Notes under the pieces: generated by a model
Databases searched by the model: none
What the model saw: the letters and a program-made list of their open reading frames with translations, nothing else
Told to the model about the DNA's origin: nothing
Source of the DNA: Nannochloris sp. 'desiccata'
Taxonomy: Eukaryota; Chlorophyta; Trebouxiophyceae; Chlorellales; Chlorellaceae
Length of the DNA: 64,000 nucleotides
NCBI GenBank assembly: GCA_019044685.2
Contig: JAGTXX020000006.1
Coordinates: 2,561,501-2,625,500 of the forward strand
Direction of reading: 5' to 3'
Made by a program: the position numbers and the translations under genes
Part shown: in pieces, positions 1-9,451 of the stretch
Position numbering within the stretch: position 1 is the first letter of the stretch
Layout: every line of letters starts with the position of its first letter

Positions 1-819
1 CCAAAGAGCCGAGTACTTCAACTAATTTCGAACAAAATGCCATATTGGCTCGGACGTAGGCAGACCAGAGACCAGGGTCGAATCGGCCAGTGGAGTTGGG
101 ATTGAGTGGAATAAGGTAATGCATCATAGGCCAGAGCTGCTGTTTGCAGAATTCTAGTGAAAAGAGGGGAGAGAAAAGGAAAGGGGGGGGGGGGGAGGCG
201 TTAGGTTTAAAAATAAATGAAAGTTTTCTCGGACTCAGGTTCGGAAAAGTTTAGAATTTAGAGCTTACTTTTATAATAGTTATTCTTGAGTTCAGCACCC
301 AGGAAGACAGGATGGCAGTTAAATTGGGTCATTAATTGCTGAGCTACCTCTTCCTGTTCATGGCCTTCCACCTCAACTGGGAGACAGCCAACATAAACAG
401 CCTCGACCTCATCTGGGAGACCCTCTTTTGCTTGAGTGATAAGAGCATCTTCATCAAGCTCAAATACCCATCCCTGGACCTCGTCACGCTTCACTATAAG
501 TGGTAGATGGTTGGACACGAAAATTAATCTGTAGAAGAAGGGTTGCGGGTTCAGTTAGTGAGGCAACAGAAGGGGGGAACAAAAGACGCCAGGGGTGATA
601 CTGATCAAAGCTTTAGTTTGAGAAATGTAATTCTTCCGGAACAACTCACCGCTGTGTTCTTTTACCGACATCGCCATCTAAAGAAGCTTGTGATCCTAGA
701 TTAGCAGCTGCACCAGCGTGTGACAAGGGACCCCCACCCTGAAGTTCCGACATTGAACCACCGAAATCCCCTTGAGCTAGGGCCGCTAAGTTAGAAAAAG
801 ATTTACGTGAAAATTGCAT
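1..819 (-). CDS. Trehalose-6-phosphate synthase, class II type (5' part, runs off left edge)
   Basis: Glucosyltransferase family 20 (TPS) N-terminal region. Three exons are visible: 819-650, 528-269 and 153-<1, with GT-AG introns at 649-529 and 268-154 and consistent phases. The N-terminus reads MQFSRKSFSNLAALAQGD, which resembles the conserved start of plant class II TPS proteins. It is followed by the GT20 core start (LIFVSNHLPL), a VQGWVFELDEDAL segment and FCKQQLWPMMHYLIP. Class II TPS proteins carry a TPS domain plus a phosphatase domain and are mostly regulatory; only about 190 residues are seen here, so catalytic residues further on cannot be judged. The start is the first ATG and matches the family start. 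Intron 2 contains a 13-nt poly-C tract on the sense strand (183-195). Confidence 0.9.
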
Positions 820-1279
820 CGTTATCTATGTGTTGATATAAGTTTAAACTAAGAGGTCAGCGTTGTCAATTATGCCATTGATGGCATCCGAAATGCGCCA
901 GAGCGCTCCAAAGAGGGTCAAGTGTCCTCTGCACTAGGACGCAGTGTAAACAAAGCGTTACTATATCTCAAATCTTTACAATGTGGAGGTGCATTGGTAT
1001 CTGTAGAGTTTTATCCCCATATTTTTGCACCCATCTGTGCTGGCACCCCCTTTCGCCTGATCTTCAGTTCAGTCACAGCAGCAGCCTGACTAGTGGCATT
1101 AAAAGAATATAATTCTAAACCCAGCTTTGTATGTTTACAGACATCTTACAAAGAATAGAACGAATATACACAGAACAACTGAAAAGAATAAACGAATACT
1201 AAAACAAAATTTGAACATTTCCGTCAAGGTCGCCACCGCTGCCGCTGCTGCTGATATACAACACAGAGTTAATTTACAT
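820..1279. other. Intergenic, TPS promoter side
   Basis: 460 bp between the TPS start and the end of the CX9C gene, both on the minus strand. It should hold the TPS promoter and 5' leader. I see no convincing coding exon, tRNA or repeat. Confidence 0.5.
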
Positions 1280-1812
1280 TTAATTATTCCTGGGATCTAC
1301 TTGATGCGCTGCTATACACATTTCTAGTTTCAGTGCTTGTTTCCGGCATCGATCTGGGACCAAAGGTGGCCCTACAGGCATTTTGCTACGTTGATTAACA
1401 ACACCGACACACCCTTCTAAATCTTCAACTGTAAAGAAAAGTAGAATAATTATAATAAAACAGTCATTGATTCTATTCTGCGAACGCAAATGCATCGGAA
1501 CTTCAATACTACTTGGCATTAGTAATAGCATAAATATTCCCAATTACTCTTTGTACCTTGAACTGGGCAAGCCACTCGAATTAAACACCACCCTGCCGCT
1601 CGGTGCAAGTGAGCACAGATAGTGTCTTGCTGCGTTGGATGTTTCTTAGCACAGTCTTGAAGAGACGCCAATATTCTATTACATTGCAGAGCTGAAAGAG
1701 ATTTTGGTGGGTTGATTGGATTGCTATCATTACTCCCAGAAGTACCACTTTTTACAGGAGGAGCAGGAGGTGGACTGGCGCCTCCGTCGCTGCTTTCGCT
1801 GCCAGAAGTCAT
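1280..1812 (-). CDS. Small quadruple CX9C (CHCH-like) protein, putative mitochondrial intermembrane-space protein
   Basis: Two exons, 1812-1557 and 1428-1280, join in phase across a GT-AG intron to give 134 residues. After a 40-residue Ser/Pro-rich leader there are four CX9C motifs: C44-C54, C66-C76, C82-C92 and C113-C123. The third pair is completed across the splice junction, which supports the intron. Twin CX9C proteins are imported by the Mia40/Erv1 disulfide relay and often act in respiratory complex assembly or as accessory subunits. NDUFA8 is a known four-CX9C protein, but I do not see its sequence otherwise. The family is assigned from cysteine spacing only; the specific function is unknown. 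Confidence 0.75.
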
Positions 1813-2355
1813 TTAGTACAGTCTTTCCTGGCTTTAATCTCGGCCTGAAACATAAAAATAGCTTCCTTTAAGTATCAAGAGCCTATTCATTTATCCGCAT
1901 TTGTCAATATTGATTCTTTAACCACATTGGATTCGGCGGGAGATTTTCAAAAGGAATTGCACAATGAACTCGTTTTAGAAGACAATGTACCGGCCTGCTC
2001 CGCTATAAAATCATTGATATGACATTAAGCAAACAAAATATTGATCATTTCAATAACAGTGTTCTATATTTCGCGGCGAAGTTGGGCTCGAATGGCCCGG
2101 GTCAAGTTAAGCACTTCGCCGAAGCACAGCGTGTCAGGGCGGCCCCGACGGCCTTTAATAATCTGATGCCCGGTCTGACTTTCCCATTATCATAATTTCG
2201 ATTAACGCTCCCAGCGAAGCACTCAGCAACAGTATTTGCGTCTCTTGGACAACGTTCATAGTCAGCAATCTTGTCAACCATCTCCCCCGACTGCCTTATT
2301 GGCCCTTCAGCGAACAAACTGGCTACCTCCCTAAATACCCGCTATATAAATAATC
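1813..2355. other. Intergenic with GC-rich, structured island
   Basis: Lies between the CX9C gene (-) and the SAMDC upstream ORF (+). It contains a GC-rich block at about 2070-2320 unlike its AT-rich flanks, with an 8-bp inverted repeat (GGCGAAGT at about 2074 and ACTTCGCC at about 2123) enclosing a smaller GGGC/GCCC stem. A 71-codon ORF on the minus strand (2102-2317) has no recognisable domain. A TATATAAATA element sits at 2342-2351. It could be a promoter/5' leader or an unrecognised structured RNA; no match to U1-U6, U3, SRP or tRNA consensus was seen by eye. Confidence 0.35.
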
Positions 2356-2793
2356 ATGAGTTCAGAATCTACGAGTGAACCTAGTAGTAGTCGAGTCCGT
2401 AGTAATCATTTTAGTAAAACCAAGAACAGCGGAAACACAGTTGCTGCCTTTGAGCCGCCCATTCCTCTCGTAGTAGAAGATCTTAGACCTTGGGGAGCAG
2501 GTGAGTTATTTGATGGTTTCAAAATTCGATTGGAGTTGCCCAGTGTGCATCTTGGGCTTCTGTCTGACGGCTGCCAGATGCTCCTCTGACTTATTTCTTT
2601 GGTTTTTTTCCTTCTGCAGAGCCCTTCAGCGCAGATTTTACTGACGTAAGTATAGATCCTAACTTCATGAGGAGTAAACCTCGCTAGATCGACCTCGAGG
2701 TTGCCGATTATGTTCGCCTGGTGGGCTGAAGCCTTTGAAACTAAACATGTTTCCTTCTTTTATTCCTCGCAGATCGTTAAAAAGCCTAGATAA
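2356..2793 (+). CDS. Conserved upstream ORF of AdoMet decarboxylase (SAMDC-type CPuORF), spliced
   Basis: Three exons, 2356-2500, 2620-2645 (a 26-nt microexon) and 2773-2793, join in frame to a 63-residue peptide ending at TAA. Its C-terminal half (PLVVEDLRPWGAAEPFSAD then FTDIVKKPR) aligns with the conserved part of the plant SAMDC small uORF peptide: VEDLRP against the plant IEDVRP block, then an F-S-A run and a KKPR terminus against plant RKPS. In plants this peptide stalls ribosomes when polyamines are high and represses SAMDC translation, and its coding region is also interrupted by introns. Here it lies 176 nt before the AUG of the SAMDC-ODC gene, and I see no other AUG between its stop and that AUG. 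The plant tiny uORF that overlaps the small one is not evident. That it is on the same mRNA is inferred from position. Confidence 0.82.
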
Positions 2794-2969
2794 CAGGATC
2801 CGTGCACCGTATACTTATAGATCTTAGTAAAGAGCCCACCTTGGACTCGTCTTAGTGCCTCCTTTAGACAGGCAATCTATCAATTTCAACCAATCCCTCT
2901 ACGTATTTCGTAACTCCACTGGTTTCTTTACCCCCCCTTTAGAAAAAGACCAACCAAACTTTAAACATT

Positions 2970-5641
2970 ATGTCTCCCCCTAGCAACGAAATCTTCCCTT
3001 GCCCCGTCTTCGAGGGGTCAGAGAAGCGTATCTCCATTAGCTTCTCCCCTTTATCTGGCGCACCCGCCCCCCCGGCCGCCGGACTCCGTGCCTTGACTCG
3101 CACTCAGCTTGATGCCATGCTTGAGCTCGCTGCCTGCGAAATCGTTTCTGTACGCAATGGTGTCTCCTTTGACGCCTATGTGTTATCTGAATCTTCTCTG
3201 TTTGTTTACCCTGACAGGATGGTTTTGAAAACGTGTGGCACTACTCGCTTGCTTGAAGCCGTGCCCAGAATTACAGGGTTGGCTGCTGGGTTGAACTTGG
3301 CCCCTTCTAGGGTCAAGTACTCCCGTGCTTCCTTCTTGTTCCCTGAAAAGCAGCCTGAGCCTCATCATGGGTAAGTAGAATTTACCCTTTTCTGTTGTAA
3401 AACTTCCCCTAGGAAACATCAAGTTCCTCACTTTGTTTTGGAAATGGCGACCATGTGTGGAAACTAATTTTTTCTTTTTCTTTAATAAACTACAGATTCG
3501 AGCATGAATGCAATGTCTTGCATGAGCAATTCGCCTCTTTAGGCTCTTCCTCTGCCTACGTCCTGGGCGATGCCCTCAACGGTTTGCAATGGCACGTCTA
3601 TGTAGCAGGAACTCATTCTGCTTCCGCCAGGACTCACCCTGCCGCTGCCCGTGCCCCTCGCCACACCTTGGAAGTCTGCATGACTGGCCTCGCCCCCCAC
3701 AAAGCAGCTAAATTTTTCCGGACCTCTGAGTTTGTTTCTTCCCAAGAGACCACAATCACCTCTGGCATTGCCAACTTGGCACCTGCCCATGCAATCGATG
3801 ACTACGTCTTTGAGCCTTGTGGATACTCTATGAACGGTATGTCTGGTATTGAGTACTCTACTATCCACATTACCCCTGAAGATGGCTTCTCTTATGCCTC
3901 TTTTGAGCTCTGTGGTTACGACCCTGCCGTCCACTGCCCTGCAGAGTTGGTAGCTCGCTGTGTTTCTGTGTTTGCGCCTTCTTCTGTCTCTGTAGCGCTT
4001 TCTGCTGATACTTTGGTGCCTGGACCTGCTTCTCCTGGTTGGGGAGACTCGTTCCAGGCTCCTCTTGGGTACGCCTTCCACTCTTCTTCTTATCAGGAAG
4101 TCTCTTGTGGAGGCTATGTGGCATATTTTACGTTGGAGGCAGGTACAGAGGCCCAACAACAGCCTGCTGTCCCGATGATTGCTACCACTGCTGATGTACA
4201 CAACAAGGGGGGTGTTGATGGAGGCTCTTCTGGCTCGGAATGCTCCAGCTCTCCTCGTGGTGTCTTGAAACACTTGCCGTCGTTCAAAACTTTACCCGCT
4301 CCTGCCTCTGTTACTGCTGATATCGACTTAATGGCTGGTTCTGACAACTCCTCCGACTGCGGCGTAGATGCTAGTGGTCGTGGTGCCATGGAAGCTCAGA
4401 TGCCTGCTACTGTTGAGGAAGTTGCTGCTTTGCACGCTGCGGTCCCTCTCCTCCACGGAGATGCCACCACTATCGATGCTCACATCCGTGACTTGATCGA
4501 TCGCCATTCTTTGGAGGATAACCTCTATGTTATTGATTTGGGTGCTGTGGATAGGCTCTATCGTGCTTGGGGTGAAGCAATGCCTCGTGTTCATGCCCAT
4601 TATGCGGTGAAGTGCAACAACGACCCTGCGTTGCTTTCTAGCTTAGCTGCCTTGGGTGCTGGCTTTGACTGTGCGTCTGAAGCTGAAGTTGAGCAAGTCA
4701 CTGCTATGGGTGTCTCTCCTGATCGTATCATCTTTGCAAACCCTTGCAAACGACCTGCAGACATCCGCTTTGCTGCTGCAAAAGGCGTCACTTACTCGAC
4801 TTATGATACCGAAGCTGAGCTCTTGAAGCTCCGTCGCTGGGCTCCTGGCTCGCGTGTGTTACTCCGTATCCGTGCTGACGATCCTACTGCCCGTTGCCCT
4901 CTTGGAAACAAGTTTGGAGCCGAAGAGTGGGAATGGGAGGAGTTGCTTGCTGCAGCTCGTCGTCACGGTGTTCCTGTGGACGGTATTTCCTTCCATGTAG
5001 GCTCTGGAGCTACCAACCCGGCTGCATTCTCCTACGCCATCGAGTTAGCACGTCGTGCGTTTGATCTCGGTGCTGCTTACGGCTTCCAGATGTCAATTTT
5101 GGACATTGGCGGCGGTTTTTGTGGTGGCCGCTTTTTCTCTGATGGTAGAGTCGACCTTGGAGGTGTCCCTGCTGCAGTCAACTCGTCTTTAGCACGTCAT
5201 TTCCCTGAAGGATGCGGTGTACGCGTGATCGCTGAACCTGGTCGCTATTTTGCTGAGTCTGTAGCAACCCTGGCGTGTTTGGTCTACGGCCGCCGCCAAC
5301 GCTGCTCCGAGCCTGGAGCCACCCCTTCTTTCGACTACTGGATCACCGATGGTTTGTACGGCAGCATGAATTGCTTGTTATACGACCATGCCACAGTCTA
5401 TCCACGCCCTCTGGGTGATCCCAACAGCTCTGCTGCGAAAGTTGCTCCCTCCACCGTCTTTGGCCCCACCTGTGATGGTCTTGATACTGTGGTGCGTGAT
5501 TACCCTTTGCCTGAGTTGCAGGTGGGTGATTGGTTGCTGTTCAGACGCATGGGTGCATATACTCTCTGTGGTGCTTCTAAATTCAATGGCGTGAACGCTG
5601 TTGATGTACCTACCTTCTATGTGGCATCTGCCGCCCCTTAG
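2970..5641 (+). CDS. Bifunctional S-adenosylmethionine decarboxylase-ornithine decarboxylase
   Basis: Two exons (2970-3370, 3496-5641) give 848 residues. Residues 1 to about 350 are an AdoMet decarboxylase. It has the FEGSEKR start with processing Glu15/Glu18, the self-cleavage motif LSESSLFVYP (pyruvoyl Ser75), Cys89 in KTCGTT, and Ser245 and His258 in CGYSMNGM...TIHITPEDGFSY. A low-complexity linker runs to about 455. Residues about 459-848 are a eukaryotic-type ODC (fold III): PLP Lys506 in HYAVKCNND, HVGSGA, DIGGGF, EPGRYF, catalytic Cys793 in FGPTCDGLD, and DWLLFRRMGAY. All key residues of both enzymes are present, so both activities are expected. Products are decarboxylated AdoMet and putrescine, the two substrates of spermidine synthase. 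The domain order matches the Plasmodium bifunctional enzyme. The 3371-3495 intron falls in the SAMDC half; nothing splits the two domains, so the fusion is in one open exon. Confidence 0.95.
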
Positions 5642-7511
5642 AATATTTCACTTGAGAGAGAATGCATTTACAAAAAAAAGTGTGAAATTAGAGAGCGAAA
5701 AAGAATTGAAGAAGGATAACTACACTTGCTTTGTCATTCACCTGTAGTGCTGCTATATTTGCGGAGTTTGGATGCTGTGTTCAATGGCATACATACCGGG
5801 CTGTGGCTGCTGGAAAGAAGCGCCCCCTTGTTGTATTGTGTTCTTAGAAAAGCGAACACGAGCTCCTCCTGCATCAGCAACGACAATCCATGCTGTCTTC
5901 TTCATATCTTCTTTCCTTCTTCTTCTTCACTCTCCTAGTCCTATTTAGTGTTCTACCTTCTAGCGAGTGCCCTCTGTTGCGCCCTCATATAAATTTAGAT
6001 CTTTGTACTTGTGATTCTCCCCAGGGGTGGTGGGCAAAAAATCAGGTCAAATCTATTTTTATCTTGAGGTTTATTCTTTTCTACCCCTTGGGTGTCGCTG
6101 CAACAACATTTTTAAAAGAGGATGTCACCCTGGCTACTAGCTTTCCTTAGCTGCCCCTTCTTTTAGCTTCTGTTTTAGATGTTTATTTCATATTTAGCTC
6201 GATGCTACTGTTTCCCTCTGCGTATTTAGCTAATATCAACCTTTAGCTACTCATAGTAAATATGACCAAGGAGATAGAAAGCTCGCTGAAACCCCCATGT
6301 TACTGTTCTTTTTTTTCAAAAAATATCTCAATGTCTACTTTTGTCTATCAAGAAATATACCAACGAGTACTTTTTTTTTTTATATACATTCCTTAGAAAC
6401 TTCTTATACGTATTGTTGTTTTCTCTAGCTCTTGAAACCTTCTGTTCGTTTTTCGTCAGTAGCAGTGCGAGAAAATTTTACATGCTAAGAAGTATGAGAA
6501 CTCGCTTAAGAGCTCGGATAAGGCGATGATTTACCTTTTAGTTTATTTTTTGCTTCTTTATTCGTATCGAAGCAAAGTAATCTTCTCAAGGAATTTCGTC
6601 TTTCCACTTTTGGTCCCCGCTGCTGGTAGTATCTGCAGCGGGGGGTGAGGAGGGTGCCTTTGTTTCAATTTACAGGTCCCCTGCGGCAAAAATCAAGAAA
6701 AATTTTCAAATATATGGTTTGGCTAGTTCTCTTTAATGATGACGGTCTTATCATGTTTTAATATTTGGGGCGTGGTGCAATGTTGTTTTTCGATCAATCA
6801 ATATCTAATATACATATGCGAGGATTTTCCTCGCTGTGGTTTGTTTTTTAGCGTTCTTTTCAATCTTTTTATTTTCAAAACATGTCTCATGCACCACTGC
6901 CCCACCGCAGTTCAATCTCCATTTTCTCCTTAGAGGAAAGTACAGATAAGAACGCCGTTGTGGTTTTCTTTCTGTCTACTCTCTCTCTACGTGAGGTGTC
7001 TCCTCTCTTTTTACCTTTGGCCCGTCTTGATAAGAAGAAAATTTTCATTTTTCATATATACTATTGCATCTCTTTCAAGGCGATTTGTGTTTGTTTGTTT
7101 GGCCATGGCAAGACTAAAAGGTGCTGCGTCTTACTCTGCTCTTTAAATATATTAATGGTTTATAGAGATAGAAGGAAGCCAGCTGCCTAAGCGCTGATTG
7201 ATTAAATTTAAAACTCGGAATTGTTCCCATTTGTTTTCCCATTGCTTCACTCAATGTAGAAGAAGATGACAGACTTTATTTTGTACATATAAATGGGTAT
7301 GTGTGGTTTTTTGTTTCTCATGAAGCTCTCGTACTTTTGATGACGAAAAATATAATCATTGTAATTTGTTGAAAAATAAGTTTATCGCTATCTTTAAATA
7401 AAAAAGTTTTATAGTAATGAGCAGGAAGGAAGGGATGGGGTGGAGATAATAATCTTGACAATGCCAGTAATAGGCTGCTTCGGCTTTCTTTGAGGGTCTC
7501 CTCTGCTTAAA
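5642..7511. other. Long gene-free T-rich region
   Basis: About 1.9 kb between the SAMDC-ODC stop and the CHRD gene end. The plus strand is T-rich with several short ORFs (for example 5726-5938, 6341-6529, 6882-7190) that show no domain, no splice-supported extension and biased hydrophobic composition from T-richness. A perfect 9-bp GC hairpin is at 6615-6643. It may include a long 3' UTR. I find no gene. Confidence 0.5.
6615..6643. repeat. Perfect 9-bp GC-rich inverted repeat
   Basis: CCCCGCTGC at 6615-6623 is exactly complementary to GCAGCGGGG at 6635-6643, with an 11-nt loop. It stands out in an AT-rich, gene-free region. It might be an RNA hairpin in a transcript 3' region or a chance palindrome. 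Confidence 0.6.
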
Positions 7512-8189
7512 TTACGCATTTAAAAAGCCGCGGAGGATGGCAGCATTTTCAGGGCCGTGCACATTAATGTAAATCTCATTTTGAGAGACAAAATCAGTAA
7601 TAAATTTGCGAATAGAGGTCACTCCAAGAGTATTTTTAAGCTCAGAAGTATCAGAAGAGCCCACATACAGCTTTGAGTCGGGAATATCAATCGGAGCAAT
7701 GAAGTCACCTTCGGCGAGTTCAGGCACCAGGTGCTGCACAATTGGTCCCGCAGGGGTGTTCAAATGGAGGTGAGCGCCAGTGAAGTCTTCGATATCAAAC
7801 AATGAGAGCTTCCAAATGATATGAGTGTCGGTAGCCAGCCAGCTGAAGATGGCCCGTGCATCTGCATTAGGGTTGGGGGTGTCAACTTCTTCTTTGTCGT
7901 CGATTTCGCGAACAGAAGAGACACGAACAGGCGGAGCAATAGAAACAGCAGGGGCAGGAGCATCAGGGACAGGTACCAACGTGATTTTATCGACGGCTAG
8001 AATGCCCTTGATGTTTACGTTGGGTAAGATGAAGGCGGAAAGCTCGGTGTCAGGGCCAAGTTTCTTCAATGCAGACACGAGGTTTGCAACCTCGAGGTCG
8101 AGAGCAGAGGAGGCCTCAGTGGTTGCAGTGGCTGTGCATGCGAGCAGAACCAGGGCAAGGCCCATCTTAGAAGCAGAGAAAGTCGTCAT
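7512..8189 (-). CDS. Secreted CHRD-domain protein, copy 1
   Basis: 225 residues, single coding exon. An N-terminal hydrophobic signal peptide (MGLALVLLACTATATTEA) is followed by a variable region and a C-terminal CHRD-like domain. This has the characteristic AHLHLNTPAGPIV segment and the end block YINVHGPENAAILRGFL, which parallels the CHRD pattern of an H-x-H-Gly region and a closing N-V-H...G-x-x-R-G-x-L strand. CHRD domains are found in chordin and in many uncharacterised microbial secreted proteins; the role here is unknown. It is a tandem paralogue of 8858-9451, almost identical over the domain but with an insertion of about 30 residues after residue 80. A 5' UTR intron is likely: donor GTAAGC at 8328, acceptor TACAG ending at 8206. 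Confidence 0.8.
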   Translation of the reverse strand: MTTFSASKMGLALVLLACTATATTEASSALDLEVANLVSALKKLGPDTELSAFILPNVNIKGILAVDKITLVPVPDAPAPAVSIAPPVRVSSVREIDDKEEVDTPNPNADARAIFSWLATDTHIIWKLSLFDIEDFTGAHLHLNTPAGPIVQHLVPELAEGDFIAPIDIPDSKLYVGSSDTSELKNTLGVTSIRKFITDFVSQNEIYINVHGPENAAILRGFLNA

Positions 8190-8857
8190 ATATGCTTAAT
8201 GTTCCCTGTAGAAGAGATGGAGCGTGAAAAAGAAGAGAGTCGTGGTTTCGTCAAACAGTGCATGCGGCGTTGACCAGAAAATAATTAATTAATGTTTAGT
8301 AGTCTAGTAACTGGCGATGCATGCTTACCTTTTAATAAGGCTAGGACTGGTTTAGTTATATATTATCGTTTGCAACGGCAGCATTAATTTAGTTGACTTA
8401 AATACGCAGAAAGTGGTTTGTATATCAAGAATCTCGATCAGCACATGCATCCAGATTTCGTCTTCTTTTTCTTTATAAAGTGACTTTAAAAGTCAATGCA
8501 TCGAGAATTGTCGAGGCAAAATTAGATTTTTAGTCAGATAAGAGTGCATTTTACTTTAGGTAAAGAAGATGGCAGTATTTGATCTTTGTTCATGCGCATA
8601 TTAGTTCCTTGAACTTGAAAGTTTCTCTTTTCTTCAATGTCTTTTGTATCATATCAGATACAGTGTATGTGCTTCTATTAGAGAAGCATTTTAGCACCAG
8701 TATTACACTCTATGAACAACAAGGGTAAGAGAGAGAGATAATTCAAGCTCAATATGAAGTATAAGTTCAAATTTAATAGCAATAGATGCAATTATTGCTT
8801 CAGTTTTTGGGAGGACAACACCTCTCCGTTCAAAACTCGTTTCCGTCTACTCGGTGA
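8190..8857. other. Spacer between CHRD paralogues, with 5' leader and UTR intron of copy 1
   Basis: Contains the inferred 5' UTR intron of copy 1 (8328-8206) and its promoter. TGCATGC motifs occur near 8261 and 8318 and also upstream of copy 2. No coding sequence is seen. Confidence 0.5.
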
Positions 8858-9451
8858 TTAAGCATTTAAAAAGCCACGGAGGATGGCAGCAGTCTCAGGC
8901 CCATGAACATTAATGTAAATCTCATTTTGAGAAATGTACTCACGGATGAACTGGCGAATAGAGGTGACTCCAAGGGTCTCTTGGAGTTCAGAAGTTCCAA
9001 AATAGCCCACGTAAACCTGGCTGTTAGGAATATCGATCGGATCAATGAAGTCACCCTCAGAGCGTTCAGGCACCAAATGCTGCACAATAGGACCAGCAGG
9101 GGTGTTCAAATGGAGGTGAGCACCAGTGAAGTCTTCAATATCAAACAAGGAGAGCTTCCAAACGATATGAGTGTCGGTAGCCAACCAGCTGAAGATGGCG
9201 CGTGCGTCTTCATTTGGAGTGCCTTCAACAACAGGCAAAGGAGCCAAGGTAAGCTTGTCAGCAGCGATGAGGCTCTTGGCGTCTACTCCGGGTAAGTAAA
9301 ACACGGAAAAATCGCTGTCAGCACCGAGTCTTTCTAATGCAGCAACAAGGGTACCAGGGTCGATGGCCTCAGTGGGCTCGGAGGTGGCGCAAGCCGTGCA
9401 TGCGAGGAGGGCGAGGGCAAGGCCCATAGTATATGCAGAAAAGAACTTCAT
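8858..9451 (-). CDS. Secreted CHRD-domain protein, copy 2
   Basis: 197 residues, single coding exon, with a signal peptide (MGLALALLACTACATSEP) and the same CHRD-like C-terminal domain as copy 1 (shared WLATDTHI, LFDIEDFTGAHLHLNTPAG and INVHGPE blocks). A splice acceptor (AACAG) abuts the ATG directly, and a GTAAGC donor lies at 9568. The leader intron (9568-9452) is therefore in the same relative place as in copy 1, which shows that the duplication included the 5' region. Function is unknown; it is likely extracellular or in the cell wall. Confidence 0.8.
   Translation of the reverse strand: MKFFSAYTMGLALALLACTACATSEPTEAIDPGTLVAALERLGADSDFSVFYLPGVDAKSLIAADKLTLAPLPVVEGTPNEDARAIFSWLATDTHIVWKLSLFDIEDFTGAHLHLNTPAGPIVQHLVPERSEGDFIDPIDIPNSQVYVGYFGTSELQETLGVTSIRQFIREYISQNEIYINVHGPETAAILRGFLNA

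Noticed and set aside
2060..2130. Possible tRNA suggested by a GGGCTCGAATGGCCC arm
   Set aside because: No matching acceptor, D or anticodon arms could be placed around it.
2102..2317. 71-codon minus-strand ORF as a protein gene
   Set aside because: No domain, no splice-supported extension; left as part of a GC-rich island of unknown nature.
3539..4273. 244-codon minus-strand ORF opposite SAMDC
   Set aside because: Arg/Ser-rich shadow of the SAMDC coding strand; no domain.
5726..7190. Several hydrophobic plus-strand ORFs after SAMDC-ODC
   Set aside because: Phe/Leu/Ser content follows from T-rich sequence; frames are short, overlap each other and lack homology.
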